A stretch of 64,000 bases of DNA, taken from a bacterium. Lineage in GTDB: Bacteria; Electryoneota; Electryoneia; Electryoneales; Electryoneaceae. Location: NCBI GenBank assembly GCA_020444425.1, contig JAHLLB010000008.1, positions 1-64,000 of the forward strand, in the 5' to 3' direction. The position numbers and the translations under genes are program-made. Positions 1 to 7,868 of the stretch are shown here, piece after piece. The notes under the pieces were generated by a model that worked only from the letters and a program-made list of their open reading frames with translations, did not search any database and was not told the DNA's origin. Each line of letters begins with the position of its first letter. The first letter of the stretch is position 1.

Positions 1-70
1 ATTACCGATTACCGATTACCGATTACCGATTACCGATTACCGATTACCGATTACCGATTACCGATTACCG
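1..70. repeat. Heptanucleotide microsatellite, 10 x ATTACCG
   Basis: Ten perfect copies of ATTACCG run from the first base of the window to base 70 and may continue upstream. The array ends four bases before the stop codon of the reverse-strand HD-domain gene, so it forms that gene's immediate 3' flank. Perfect short tandem arrays change length by slippage, and sequencing or assembly can also miscount them. Confidence 0.95.
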
Positions 71-74
71 TCCT

Positions 75-881
75 TCACGCCGCCCGTTCCGCCAGGGCAC
101 GGTCGGGATCGGTTACTACCTCCTGCACGATGTGCCGCACCCGCCGGACCATCGGCACCTCCGGCAGCTGGAACATCAGGTATTCAGCGTCGCCACGGTC
201 ACGGAACCGCCGCAGACTGTGCGCGAAATTCAGGTCGAACACCCACGACAGCATCATCAGCCGCATGTCGTGACGGCTGCGCAGCTTTTCGATCAGCACC
301 AGCTCGCGCCGGTCGAAATGGTCCTCAATGGCCTCGTTGACTGTGTCCGAATTGTTTAGCTCGATGTACGCCTTCTGCAGCATCTCCTCATCGTTGTTCT
401 TGTCAACGTCAATGAAGACGCGCAAAATGTCCAGCTTGTCGGCATCCCGGATCATTTTCGCGAAACGCAGACGGTCACCGAGATACTCGCCCGGAATGTG
501 CAGCTTGTTGTGCGCGAGGATGCTGGATTCGATCAACTCGACACGATCCTGCGGCAGGTTGCGCAGCACGTTGTGTTCGCGCAGCACCTCAACCCCAAGC
601 ACCGAATGGTCCACCGACACCCGGTCGAGCAACGTGTTATAACGTTTGAACTGTTCGAATCGGCCAACGTCGTGAAACAGCGCGATTACCCGTGCGAGCC
701 GGCGTTCGTCATCCTTCAGCCCGAGCGCGGAGGTGAGCCGGTCCATCTCGTCCACCACATGCAGCGTGTGCTCAACCTTCAGCTCGCTGGTCTTCGCGAG
801 GGCGGAGTTGCCGCTGCGGCGGTAGGGTTCGCTGTACTCGTCAAACCACGCGAACAGCCAGGTCAGGGTGTCATCATTCAT
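75..881 (-). CDS. HD-domain phosphohydrolase, substrate unknown
   Basis: 268-residue soluble protein of the HD superfamily, metal-dependent phosphohydrolases that usually act on nucleotides. Visible metal-ligand candidates are H38 (in EHTLHV), the H70-D71 doublet in LFHDVGR, H92 and D147 in IRDADKLDI. There is no signal peptide, membrane segment or second domain. The ATG start is at 881. The gene stands alone on the reverse strand, with the ATTACCG array just past its stop and a 329-bp spacer before the next gene. The pattern fits stand-alone HD proteins annotated only as 'HD domain-containing'. The fold is well supported; the substrate cannot be told from sequence. Confidence 0.85.
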   Translation of the reverse strand: MNDDTLTWLFAWFDEYSEPYRRSGNSALAKTSELKVEHTLHVVDEMDRLTSALGLKDDERRLARVIALFHDVGRFEQFKRYNTLLDRVSVDHSVLGVEVLREHNVLRNLPQDRVELIESSILAHNKLHIPGEYLGDRLRFAKMIRDADKLDILRVFIDVDKNNDEEMLQKAYIELNNSDTVNEAIEDHFDRRELVLIEKLRSRHDMRLMMLSWVFDLNFAHSLRRFRDRGDAEYLMFQLPEVPMVRRVRHIVQEVVTDPDRALAERAA

Positions 882-1210
882 GCAAATTCCGTAAACGTTG
901 ACAAAACAGACACGGAAGATAGGGGTCCATGTTTGCTGGTTGTTAAAACGATATGGACGTTATGTGGGCAACAGTTCCCGCCATTCGGCGGTGTTAATCA
1001 CACGCGCGTTGAGCCGAGATGGTTTCGCGAAACTATCAGCAAAGTGGCAGGCACGTCTTTCCGTGTCGTCCGTGTATTCCGTGGTTCAATCCAACCGTGG
1101 TTGAGGCTATCTGGTGTCACGGCCTCGCGGCAAGAAACCGGAGAGCGGCTTGATCCAAACACCCGCACGGCCTAATTTCGCCCAAACCACCAACATGGAG
1201 GGGGACGAGG
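882..1210. other. Intergenic region between divergent genes
   Basis: About 330 bp separating the reverse-strand HD gene from the forward lipoprotein gene. It must hold both promoters, but I see no clear promoter, operator or RNA. The short open frames here have arginine/serine-rich translations typical of noncoding GC-rich DNA. A purine-rich ribosome-binding stretch (GGAGGGGGACGAGG) lies immediately before the ATG at 1211. Confidence 0.5.
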
Positions 1211-1732
1211 ATGAAACAGATGAAAACGGTTTTCCCGTTGGTCGTTCTGCTGGCCGTGATGCTTGTGATCGGTGGCTGCGCCGCCGGCAGCAAGATGCAA
1301 CGCACCGAAGAGGGCTACATGCCGACGCATGTCGTCGTCGGTGATATCGTGGCGTACACACAGGGTGTGGCGCAGGTCAGCACGACCGATCTGAAGGAAT
1401 TGATCGTCAACAATTTCGAGATGGCGTTCCGCGATCAGAGTGTCAAATTCATCAGCCAGCGCGAGCTGAAGACGACGGCGGTCGATCAGACCAAGCTGGT
1501 CAAGTTGAACGCGACAGTCACCTTCCAGCAGGGCGCGAGCGACATTTCGCAGAGCACTGACGCCCGCATCAGCTACCAGCTGATTCGTGCGGGGGACGGC
1601 TTCCTGTGGGAAGAGGGTAGCGCCAAGTCGACCGACTGGTCGGTGTCGCAGGGCGCGACGGTGGACGTGCAGTCCGCGGTCCGGTTCGCGACGCAGGCGA
1701 CGGCGAAGGATGTCAAGGAACTGATGCAGTAA
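1211..1732 (+). CDS. Small lipoprotein, function unknown
   Basis: 173-residue precursor with a basic N-terminus, a hydrophobic stretch (residues 7-21) and a lipobox ending VIGGC with the lipidation cysteine at C23, so the mature protein should be about 151 residues on the periplasmic side of a membrane. The mature part is mixed alpha/beta with no recognised motif; phrases such as VVGDIVAYTQG and LVKLNATVTFQQG suggest a compact beta-rich fold. A strong ribosome-binding site precedes the ATG, and a rho-independent terminator 40 bp past the stop makes it monocistronic. I do not recognise the family. Confidence 0.8.
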   Translation: MKQMKTVFPLVVLLAVMLVIGGCAAGSKMQRTEEGYMPTHVVVGDIVAYTQGVAQVSTTDLKELIVNNFEMAFRDQSVKFISQRELKTTAVDQTKLVKLNATVTFQQGASDISQSTDARISYQLIRAGDGFLWEEGSAKSTDWSVSQGATVDVQSAVRFATQATAKDVKELMQ

Positions 1733-1774
1733 GCAGGTTCGCCGCAGCCGTTACATGAAGAAGAGCTAGATCCG

Positions 1775-1802
1775 CGGGGGCCGGTCTCCGGTCCCCGTTT
1801 TT
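1775..1802 (+). terminator. Rho-independent terminator of the lipoprotein gene
   Basis: A 10-bp stem (1775-1784 pairing with 1788-1797, one G-U pair) closes a three-base loop and is followed by five Ts (1798-1802). It insulates ndk from the upstream gene. Confidence 0.85.
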
Positions 1803-1909
1803 GCCATCTCCGCCGAAGAACGAAAATCCGGCGGGGTTAAGTCCGTTTCAGGACAAGCGTTACGCGATTTACAAGATCCGATACAACCATACGAACAGGA
1901 ACAGGATTC

Positions 1910-2332
1910 ATGGAACGTACACTGTGCATCATCAAGCCGGACGGCGTCCAGAGCAAGGTCGTCGGCAAGGTGATCGACCGCATCGAGCAGGAAGGCTTCA
2001 CCATCCTCGGCATGAAACGCGCCCGTCTGAGCAAGGCCGTCGCGGAAGACTTTTACGCTGTCCACAAGGAACGCCCGTTCTTCGGCGAACTGTGCGAGTT
2101 CATGTCCAGCGGCCCGGTGGTGCTGATTGCGCTCGCACGTGACAACGCCATTAACCACTGGCGGACCGTCATCGGCGCGACCAACCCGGCCGAAGCGGAC
2201 GACGGCACGATCCGTAAACTGTACGCCCGCAGCAAGGGCGAAAATACCGTCCACGGCAGCGATTCCGTCGAGAACGGCATCCTCGAGATCAGCAAGTTCT
2301 TCAGCGAGATGGAACTGATCGAACAGAAGTAA
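1910..2332 (+). CDS. ndk: Nucleoside diphosphate kinase
   Basis: 140 residues, the normal length of bacterial Ndk. The enzyme moves the gamma phosphate between nucleoside triphosphates and diphosphates through a phosphohistidine. The catalytic His is H115 in NTVHGSDS. The N-terminal IIKPDGV lysine and the [14 protein letters not shown] block match the family closely. It is cytosolic. The ATG at 1910 has a modest ACAGGA ribosome-binding site. The gene appears monocistronic, between the terminator at 1802 and a repeat-rich spacer. Confidence 0.97.
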   Translation: MERTLCIIKPDGVQSKVVGKVIDRIEQEGFTILGMKRARLSKAVAEDFYAVHKERPFFGELCEFMSSGPVVLIALARDNAINHWRTVIGATNPAEADDGTIRKLYARSKGENTVHGSDSVENGILEISKFFSEMELIEQK

Positions 2333-2389
2333 CTCGAGCTCGGGGCTCAAGGCTCGGGTCGTTGGCTGAGGTCGGCGATTCTCATGTGC

Positions 2390-2601
2390 CCCAGACATTT
2401 ATGTCTGGGCTGATCTGGGACTGAGAGCTTGCGATGATCCCAGACATTCATGTCTGGGTTGATCCGCACGCTCACCGACAAGTCGTTCAGGATTTGGATA
2501 GTCCACGACATAAATGTCGTGGGCATGGTTCAATTCCAACTGTAATGGTCCGATTCCAGCTTCGAAGAGTTGAATGCCACGGACGCGAAATCCGTGGCAT
2601 T
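2390..2601. repeat. Cluster of REP-like palindromes downstream of ndk
   Basis: Four palindromes occur in 212 bp: CCCAGACATttATGTCTGGG (2390-2409), the same with a TC centre (2439-2458), CCACGACATaaATGTCGTGG (2503-2522), and a longer-looped one with AATGCCACGGA arms (2573-2583 and 2591-2601). The first three share a 9-bp arm, 2-base centre, 9-bp arm layout, and copies occur elsewhere in the window (10275, 11432, 11477, 60897). No T-tract follows, so they are not simple terminators. The rest of 2333-2880 has no gene I can support; a GAAGCCAttGGCTTC palindrome near 2775 may be another variant. Confidence 0.8.
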
Positions 2602-2829
2602 TCTCGTCCAGGACCAATCAGCACCCCGGAGCCCGGAGGTGTTAAGCGAAGCCTGATCGTCGTACCTTCCCTGTGTTCTGTCTTTCACAAAGGGTTGATC
2701 GGAAAAAACGGATCGCGCCATAGCCCCATCCCCCGGCGGCGAACGTGATTCCGGATTCCGCGTGGACGAAGCCATTGGCTTCGTTATTATTAACGGACGG
2801 ACACATCTGAATCATGATGTTTGGTTCAC

Positions 2830-2919
2830 GTCATTCTGAACCTCACGACGTGAGGTGAAGAATCTCCAGATCGGAAACTATTGGATAATCTGGAGATCCT
2901 TCACTTCGTTCAGGATGAC
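2830..2919. repeat. MITE-like inverted-repeat element, copy 1
   Basis: Terminal arms begin GTCATTCTGAAC and end GTTCAGGATGAC. Arm 2830-2872 pairs with 2888-2919, and the left arm carries an extra small hairpin (CTCACGaCGTGAG) that bulges out of the main stem. A second element with the same plan lies at 36037-36158. There is no coding capacity. It lies just upstream of the dehydrogenase start, and an open frame runs through it into that gene, which could mislead start calling. Confidence 0.75.
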
Positions 2920-3000
2920 AAGCGCCGCTGCTTGTCAGGGCGACAGTCATTCAGGGTGAATCCCGGCGCACCCACCGTGCGCAGCAACACAGGACGTACC

Positions 3001-3966
3001 ATGCCAGACGAAACACTGCAATCCATTCTCGAACGCAGCAAGGGTGCCTTGGAACCGGCTGAGGGCGAGGGCGAAGAACAACTGACACGGATCGCTGTCA
3101 TCGGGGCCGGCACCATGGGCCTCGGCATCGCGCAGGCGGTCTCCGCGAAAGGGCTCGAAGTCCTGTTGCTGGAAAAGGACGAGGTCAGCCTGCAGGCGTC
3201 CCTGAAGCAACTGGCGATCAACCTCGACCGGGAAATCGCGCGCTGGGGGATGACCGAATCGGACAAGCGTGCGGTGCTGAGCCGGATCAAGGGCACGTCC
3301 AACCTTGACGAGCTGGAAGGTTACCGTCTGATCATCGAAGCGGTGCCTGACCTGATTGAGCCAAAAACCAACCTGTTCAAGCAGCTGGACACAATGGCCA
3401 GCCGGAACGCCGTGTTCGTGACCAACACATCCGTGCTGTCGGTGACCGAACTGGCGGAAAAAACCATCCGTCCGGACAAGTTCATCGGCATGCATTTCCT
3501 CCACCCGGTGCAGAAACGCCACATGGTGGAAATCGTGCGCGGCCTGCAGACCAGCGACGCCACCTTCCGATTCACGAAAAGTTTCGCCGAAAGCATTGGC
3601 AAGACCGTGGTCGAGGTGTACGAATCGCCGGGGTATGTGACCACCCGCGTCATCCTGCCGATGCTGAACGAGGCGATGCACACGTTGATGGAAGGCGTCG
3701 CCAGCGCGGAAGGCATCGACACCGCCATCCGGCTCGGCTACAATTTCGTGCAGGGCCCGCTGCACCTGGCCGACCAGATGGGACTGGACGAAGTCCATTC
3801 GTGGCTGGAAGCGATGTTCCGGGAAACCGGCGAACAGAAGTACCGTCCGTGTCCGTTGCTGCGGAAGCTGGTTCGTGCCGGACACCTCGGCGTCAAAACC
3901 GGCCAGGGATTCTTCAAGTACGATGAAACCGGACGGCAGATCTACGGCGCGGAAGGTGTCGTCTGA
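3001..3966 (+). CDS. 3-hydroxyacyl-CoA dehydrogenase (3-hydroxybutyryl-CoA type)
   Basis: 321 residues with the two-domain plan of the family. The NAD-binding Rossmann domain begins IAVIGAGTMG (residues 31-40); the catalytic-domain landmarks are TNTSVLSV, MHFLHP with H165, VEIV with E177, and a C-terminal GHLGVKTGQGFFKYD. The enzyme oxidises 3-hydroxyacyl-CoA or reduces acetoacetyl-CoA. ATG 3001 is chosen because the open frame upstream is MITE-like repeat DNA. An oddity is that the family's near-invariant Asn in SPGF.VNR is a Thr here (SPGYVTTR, T215), and the usual Asn of HFFNP is a His. Related activity or altered substrate use is possible. The next gene overlaps its stop by one base. Confidence 0.85.
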   Translation: MPDETLQSILERSKGALEPAEGEGEEQLTRIAVIGAGTMGLGIAQAVSAKGLEVLLLEKDEVSLQASLKQLAINLDREIARWGMTESDKRAVLSRIKGTSNLDELEGYRLIIEAVPDLIEPKTNLFKQLDTMASRNAVFVTNTSVLSVTELAEKTIRPDKFIGMHFLHPVQKRHMVEIVRGLQTSDATFRFTKSFAESIGKTVVEVYESPGYVTTRVILPMLNEAMHTLMEGVASAEGIDTAIRLGYNFVQGPLHLADQMGLDEVHSWLEAMFRETGEQKYRPCPLLRKLVRAGHLGVKTGQGFFKYDETGRQIYGAEGVV

Positions 3967-4631
3967 TGTCGCCGGGGAACACATCCGGCTTCACCCTGTG
4001 GCTGCGCACGTCGGGGAAGACGCTCGACTATTCCGCGATCGTGGTGCAGATTGCGCAGGAACTGGAACGGCGCGGCGTGCCGGTGGAACCGATTGACGCC
4101 GCCGCGCTGGCCCGGGCGACCTACCGTGGCAAAATCTCCGGCCAGGGATTGGCGCTGGCGATTGCGATGAGCGCGGACGCGTTGACCCGGCACGGTGTCG
4201 CCTGCATCATACACGGCTCGCGCAGTTCCGCGTACGAATTCTCGTGGAAGAAACGGAAGCCGGAACGGTTGCTGGACGTGGTTTTCGTGCGAGACGGCGA
4301 GACGGTTAAGGGTAAGGGGCCGTTCCTGGTGCTCCGTCCCGGTGACGGCAACGGCAGCAGCACAGCTCCCGATCCGCCAGCCTCGGCGCCGGTGGAACCG
4401 GAATCGGCTCCCTCAGCAATAGACAGTGAAACGTCCGCAGCCAGTTCCAGCGAAAACATTGATTCTGATCGTGTTACCCTCGACTCCGCCGACCAGGTGC
4501 AGAGCGATTGGAATCTTGCCCCCCTGTTTGACGCTCTGGCGAAAGCCGGATGGATTCCTCCCTTGGCCGCTCCGACCAACGGGGACGACGAGCTGCTCCG
4601 CCAGCGTTTGCGGAAGCTCGGGTACCTGTAG
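3966..4631 (+). CDS. Unknown protein, possible degenerate APS-kinase-like domain
   Basis: 221 residues, translationally coupled to the dehydrogenase (TGATG overlap). Residues 8-115 resemble the layout of adenylylsulfate-kinase-like NTPases: a beta strand (FTLWLR), a long helix ending ERRGVPVEPID, a later ALTRHGVACII strand and a DVVFVRDGE strand. The Walker A loop is not intact (TSGKTLDYS rather than GxxGxGK[ST]), so ATP binding is doubtful. Residues 120-175 are a Ser/Ala/Pro/Glu linker, and the C-terminal 45 residues look like a small helical domain. I do not recognise the protein with confidence; the fold remark is an inference from pattern only. Confidence 0.6.
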   Translation: MSPGNTSGFTLWLRTSGKTLDYSAIVVQIAQELERRGVPVEPIDAAALARATYRGKISGQGLALAIAMSADALTRHGVACIIHGSRSSAYEFSWKKRKPERLLDVVFVRDGETVKGKGPFLVLRPGDGNGSSTAPDPPASAPVEPESAPSAIDSETSAASSSENIDSDRVTLDSADQVQSDWNLAPLFDALAKAGWIPPLAAPTNGDDELLRQRLRKLGYL

Positions 4632-5009
4632 AATCGGATTTAAGGCTTTTTCAACCTCCCGGGATTTCCTTAGATTGACGCGATGCGCACGGCAAGGGCT
4701 GTGAGGAAATGGGTGCGGAACATTCTCTCAGTCGCGCGATCATTGGCTTTTCCTAACAAAGTTCGTACTTCGAACGTACATTATCGGGTGTGAGGGAGGT
4801 TCTCCACCGAGAGGTTGGCGGTGGAGTTTCGTGTCCTGCGAGTGTTTTCCCTGATTCTGCTGCTGTGAGGCTGCCTCGGAGCGGTCAAGGGGGAAATGTG
4901 CGCAGGATCACTCATGCGTAGTGCGAAAAACACAAACTTGCTCGATTAACAGGTAGAATTTTCGAGATAATCCGGTGAACCTCACCATAGTAAACGGGAG
5001 GAAGTAACG
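4632..5009. other. Intergenic region upstream of the VCBS protein
   Basis: About 380 bp without a supportable gene. Very short frames exist but lack good ribosome-binding sites. The last 30 bases before the ATG at 5010 contain ACGGGAGGAAGTAACG, a strong Shine-Dalgarno. No repeat element was recognised. Confidence 0.5.
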
Positions 5010-7490
5010 ATGTCGATTCGTGCCCAGGTTTTCGTGGCAATGGTTTTTGCCCTGGGCTTGGTGTGTGTGCCCGCCATGGCTCAGAACTTCGGTGGTTGGA
5101 GTGACGCCGAAATCCTTGACAACACCCTTAATTACTCGGCGGTGGAAGTCGCAGACGTGAATGGCGACTACTATATGGACCTCGCCACGATGATTTACAC
5201 CAACGATATGCCGGGTCAGCAGCGCAGCATCCCGGCGTTCTGGACGTATGACGCCGACATGGACATGTTTGATCCGATGCCGCTGCTCGGCGCATTCCGC
5301 CCGCACGGTGGTTTCGTGATTGATGCGTTCGACATGGACGGCGACGATGACGACGACATGCTCGTCGGCAACATCGTCCTCAACAGCGCTGGTTGGTACG
5401 AGAATGACGGTACCGATTCTCCGGCTGGCGACCTGATCTCCAGCGGTTTGTCCGGTATCCACGATATCGCCGGTGGCGATTTTGACGGCGACGGCGACGC
5501 GGACGCAGTCTTCAGCCGCCGTGAAACCGACGTGGTGTACTACGCGGAACGTGACGGCGAGAACTGGATCCTCCACGAGTATCCGGTGCAGGCTGGTAAC
5601 GATCCGGAAGATATCGAAGTGGCCGACATCGACATGGACGGCGACCTCGACGTGATGGTGGCCAACAGCTGGCGCGGTGGTGTCCGCATGATGGTCAATG
5701 ATGGCTCCGGCACCTTCTCCTGGATGCCGATTTTTGTTCCGGGCGGCTCTATTGGCGCGATCGCCTTGCTCGACGCCGACAATGATGGTGACTACGACAT
5801 GGTCGCCAGCATGCCGGACAGCGGCCGCGTGATGCTGATCGTGCAGGGCGCCGGAAGCTTCACCGAGGTTACCCTCGACGACAACCTTTACAACATCAAC
5901 GAGATCCGCGCGGATGACGTGGACTTCGACGGTGACGACGACCTGATGATGATCTCGACGGCTGATGGCGCGATCGTTGGCTTCGAAAACCGTGGCAGCT
6001 ACCTGTTCGAACGTTCCGATGTCGCGAATGTCACCGGTACCCCGGTCGACATCGAGTTGATCGATGCCGACATGGACGACGACCTCGACCTCGTCGTCGC
6101 CACCCCGGATGCAGGCCTGCACCTGTACTACACAACCTCGCTGAAGCCGTTCATCACCAAGAACGTGATGGGCATGGTCGGTACCGCGCGTGAGATCGAA
6201 GCGGCTGACATGGACAGCGACGGCGACATGGACATCTGCATCTCCACGATGGAAGACAACTTCTATCTGCTCGAATGCCTCGGCATGGACGGCTGGATGA
6301 TGCATGAACTCGTGATGGGTCAGCCGACTCCGGACTTCCTGCTGAACGACTGGGATGACGATGGCATGATGGACATCATCGCCGCCGACGAATCCGTCGA
6401 CGAGCTGGTGTTCTGGCGTCAGACCGGCGGCCTCGCGTTCGAGCGGATCGTGCTCGCGTCGATCGTGGCTCCGCAGCTGCTCGAGTTCTCCGACCTCAGC
6501 GGTGACGGCCTCAACGATATCGTCGTTGGCTACGACCTCGGCTTCGACTGGTTCGAACAGGTGACCCCGACGAACCTCGTCCGTTACGAAATCGCGGAAT
6601 ACGTCTCGGTGACGGTTGCGCTGATCAAGTCCGGCGACTTCAACGGTGACGGCCTTCCGGACCTGCTGAACAGCCGTGCGAACGGCCCGAGCCGGTTCCT
6701 TACCCTGATGGTCAATGATGGCGCGGGCGGCTTCAACAACTTCGCCCTCGACGATCACCTGATGACCGAAGGCTTCTTCGTCGACCTCAGCGGCGACACC
6801 AATCTTGACCTGCTGACCGGTTACGACGATGAGTTCAACTGGTACCGGAACAACGATCCGGGCTACACCATCTTCCACCTGAACGTGCCGAGCAGCCACC
6901 TCGATCACAGCTACGCCGACATCGATCTCGACGGCGACAATGATCCGGTCGTGCTGTGGAGTGACCCGATGGGTCTGTTCGTGCTGAACAACGATGGTAC
7001 CGGCAGCTTCACCCAGTCCCCGGTCGCGCGCGATATCGGCCTCGCCAATGTCGTCACCGCTGCGGACATGGACGGTGACGGCGACATGGACTTCGTCGTC
7101 GGCCAGGATGATGTGGATGGCGGCGTGTTCTGGATCGAAAACCAGGTCGCAGACTTCGCCACCAGCATCGCCGGTTCCAAGGCGGTGGAAAATGTGCTGA
7201 TGGCTGACAGCAACAAGCCGGTGGAATCGGACTTCGGCCTGTTCGCCAGCCCGAACCCGTTCAACGCCGCGACCACGCTGCAGCTGACCCTGCCGGAAGC
7301 CGGCGAGATGAAGGTACAGGTCTTTGATGTGACCGGTCGTCTCGTGGCCACCCTGGCCAACGGTACGTATCAGCCGGGCACGCATCGCCTCAACTGGAAC
7401 GCGCAGAACCACGCGTCCGGCATGTACTTCGTGCGTGCGACCGCCCTCGGTCAGACGCCGCAGGTGCGCAAGCTGATGCTGGTCCGCTAA
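5010..7490 (+). CDS. Secreted FG-GAP/VCBS-repeat protein with type IX sorting domain
   Basis: 826 residues. A Sec signal peptide (hydrophobic from about residue 7, cut near AMAQ, residue 25) is followed by roughly 700 residues of repeated blades carrying acidic calcium-type loops such as DFDGDGDAD, DIDMDGDLD, DADNDGDYD and DLSGDGLND. These are the hallmark of FG-GAP/VCBS beta-propellers. The last 85 residues form a FlgD-like C-terminal sorting domain (ASPNPFNAATTLQ, then VFDVTGRLVATL, GMYFVRA and final KLMLVR), the type IX export signal. The likely role is a surface or released calcium-binding protein; the ligand is unknown. A terminator follows 21 bp after the stop. Confidence 0.9.
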   Translation: MSIRAQVFVAMVFALGLVCVPAMAQNFGGWSDAEILDNTLNYSAVEVADVNGDYYMDLATMIYTNDMPGQQRSIPAFWTYDADMDMFDPMPLLGAFRPHGGFVIDAFDMDGDDDDDMLVGNIVLNSAGWYENDGTDSPAGDLISSGLSGIHDIAGGDFDGDGDADAVFSRRETDVVYYAERDGENWILHEYPVQAGNDPEDIEVADIDMDGDLDVMVANSWRGGVRMMVNDGSGTFSWMPIFVPGGSIGAIALLDADNDGDYDMVASMPDSGRVMLIVQGAGSFTEVTLDDNLYNINEIRADDVDFDGDDDLMMISTADGAIVGFENRGSYLFERSDVANVTGTPVDIELIDADMDDDLDLVVATPDAGLHLYYTTSLKPFITKNVMGMVGTAREIEAADMDSDGDMDICISTMEDNFYLLECLGMDGWMMHELVMGQPTPDFLLNDWDDDGMMDIIAADESVDELVFWRQTGGLAFERIVLASIVAPQLLEFSDLSGDGLNDIVVGYDLGFDWFEQVTPTNLVRYEIAEYVSVTVALIKSGDFNGDGLPDLLNSRANGPSRFLTLMVNDGAGGFNNFALDDHLMTEGFFVDLSGDTNLDLLTGYDDEFNWYRNNDPGYTIFHLNVPSSHLDHSYADIDLDGDNDPVVLWSDPMGLFVLNNDGTGSFTQSPVARDIGLANVVTAADMDGDGDMDFVVGQDDVDGGVFWIENQVADFATSIAGSKAVENVLMADSNKPVESDFGLFASPNPFNAATTLQLTLPEAGEMKVQVFDVTGRLVATLANGTYQPGTHRLNWNAQNHASGMYFVRATALGQTPQVRKLMLVR

Positions 7491-7510
7491 TTCCGTACGC
7501 TTGATCTTTC

Positions 7511-7540
7511 AAGGGGCATCCCGGTTGGGGTGCCCCTTTT
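7511..7540 (+). terminator. Rho-independent terminator after the VCBS gene
   Basis: A 10-bp stem (7513-7522 with 7527-7536, one T-G pair), a GGTT loop and a short T run (7537-7540) lie just past the stop at 7490. Confidence 0.85.
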
Positions 7541-7743
7541 CTATTCTGGAATGACACCAGCCCGTTGTCCCCAAGCCAGGCTGAAACCCTCCCCGAAAAG
7601 GGTTGCCAAAGAGGCACGTATGTGAAAATTAGCGCAATATGGTTTGAATGAACTAGATCTTCCGAAATAACCGAAAGTTAGGCCTGCTGTACATTCTCAG
7701 CTAACACACTGTTATTCCCAAAACTTAGTCTGTCTCCCGCTTT

Positions 7744-7757
7744 TTGATATTCGTCAA
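7744..7757. promoter_or_regulatory. FNR/Dnr-type palindrome upstream of nitric oxide reductase
   Basis: TTGAT-ATTC-GTCAA matches the FNR/CRP-family anaerobic consensus TTGAT-N4-ATCAA at nine of ten half-site bases. It sits 112 bp before the ATG of the reductase gene, in an otherwise featureless 380-bp spacer (7491-7868). A class II promoter would then start near 7790. Control by oxygen or NO is an inference from the site and the gene function; no regulator gene of this family lies in the window. Confidence 0.55.
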
Positions 7758-7868
7758 AACTTCCCTTTGCGATATGTTGCACGTTCCCTCAAAATGAGGT
7801 GGGGCGGTGTTGGTTCGCGCACACCGTCCCGCGGAGTTTCCAACCAGAAGCATTGACAGGGGTGTCTC

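Noticed and set aside
2881-3000. Longer N-terminus for the dehydrogenase
   Set aside because: These 40 codons lie in a MITE-like repeat and have no match to the family; ATG 3001 fits the domain start.
4908-7412. 834-codon open frame on the reverse strand opposite the VCBS protein
   Set aside because: Its translation is made of HVDVGH/VVHVEV-like low-complexity runs produced by the GAC/GGC codons of the real gene, and the forward gene has a signal peptide, repeats and sorting domain.
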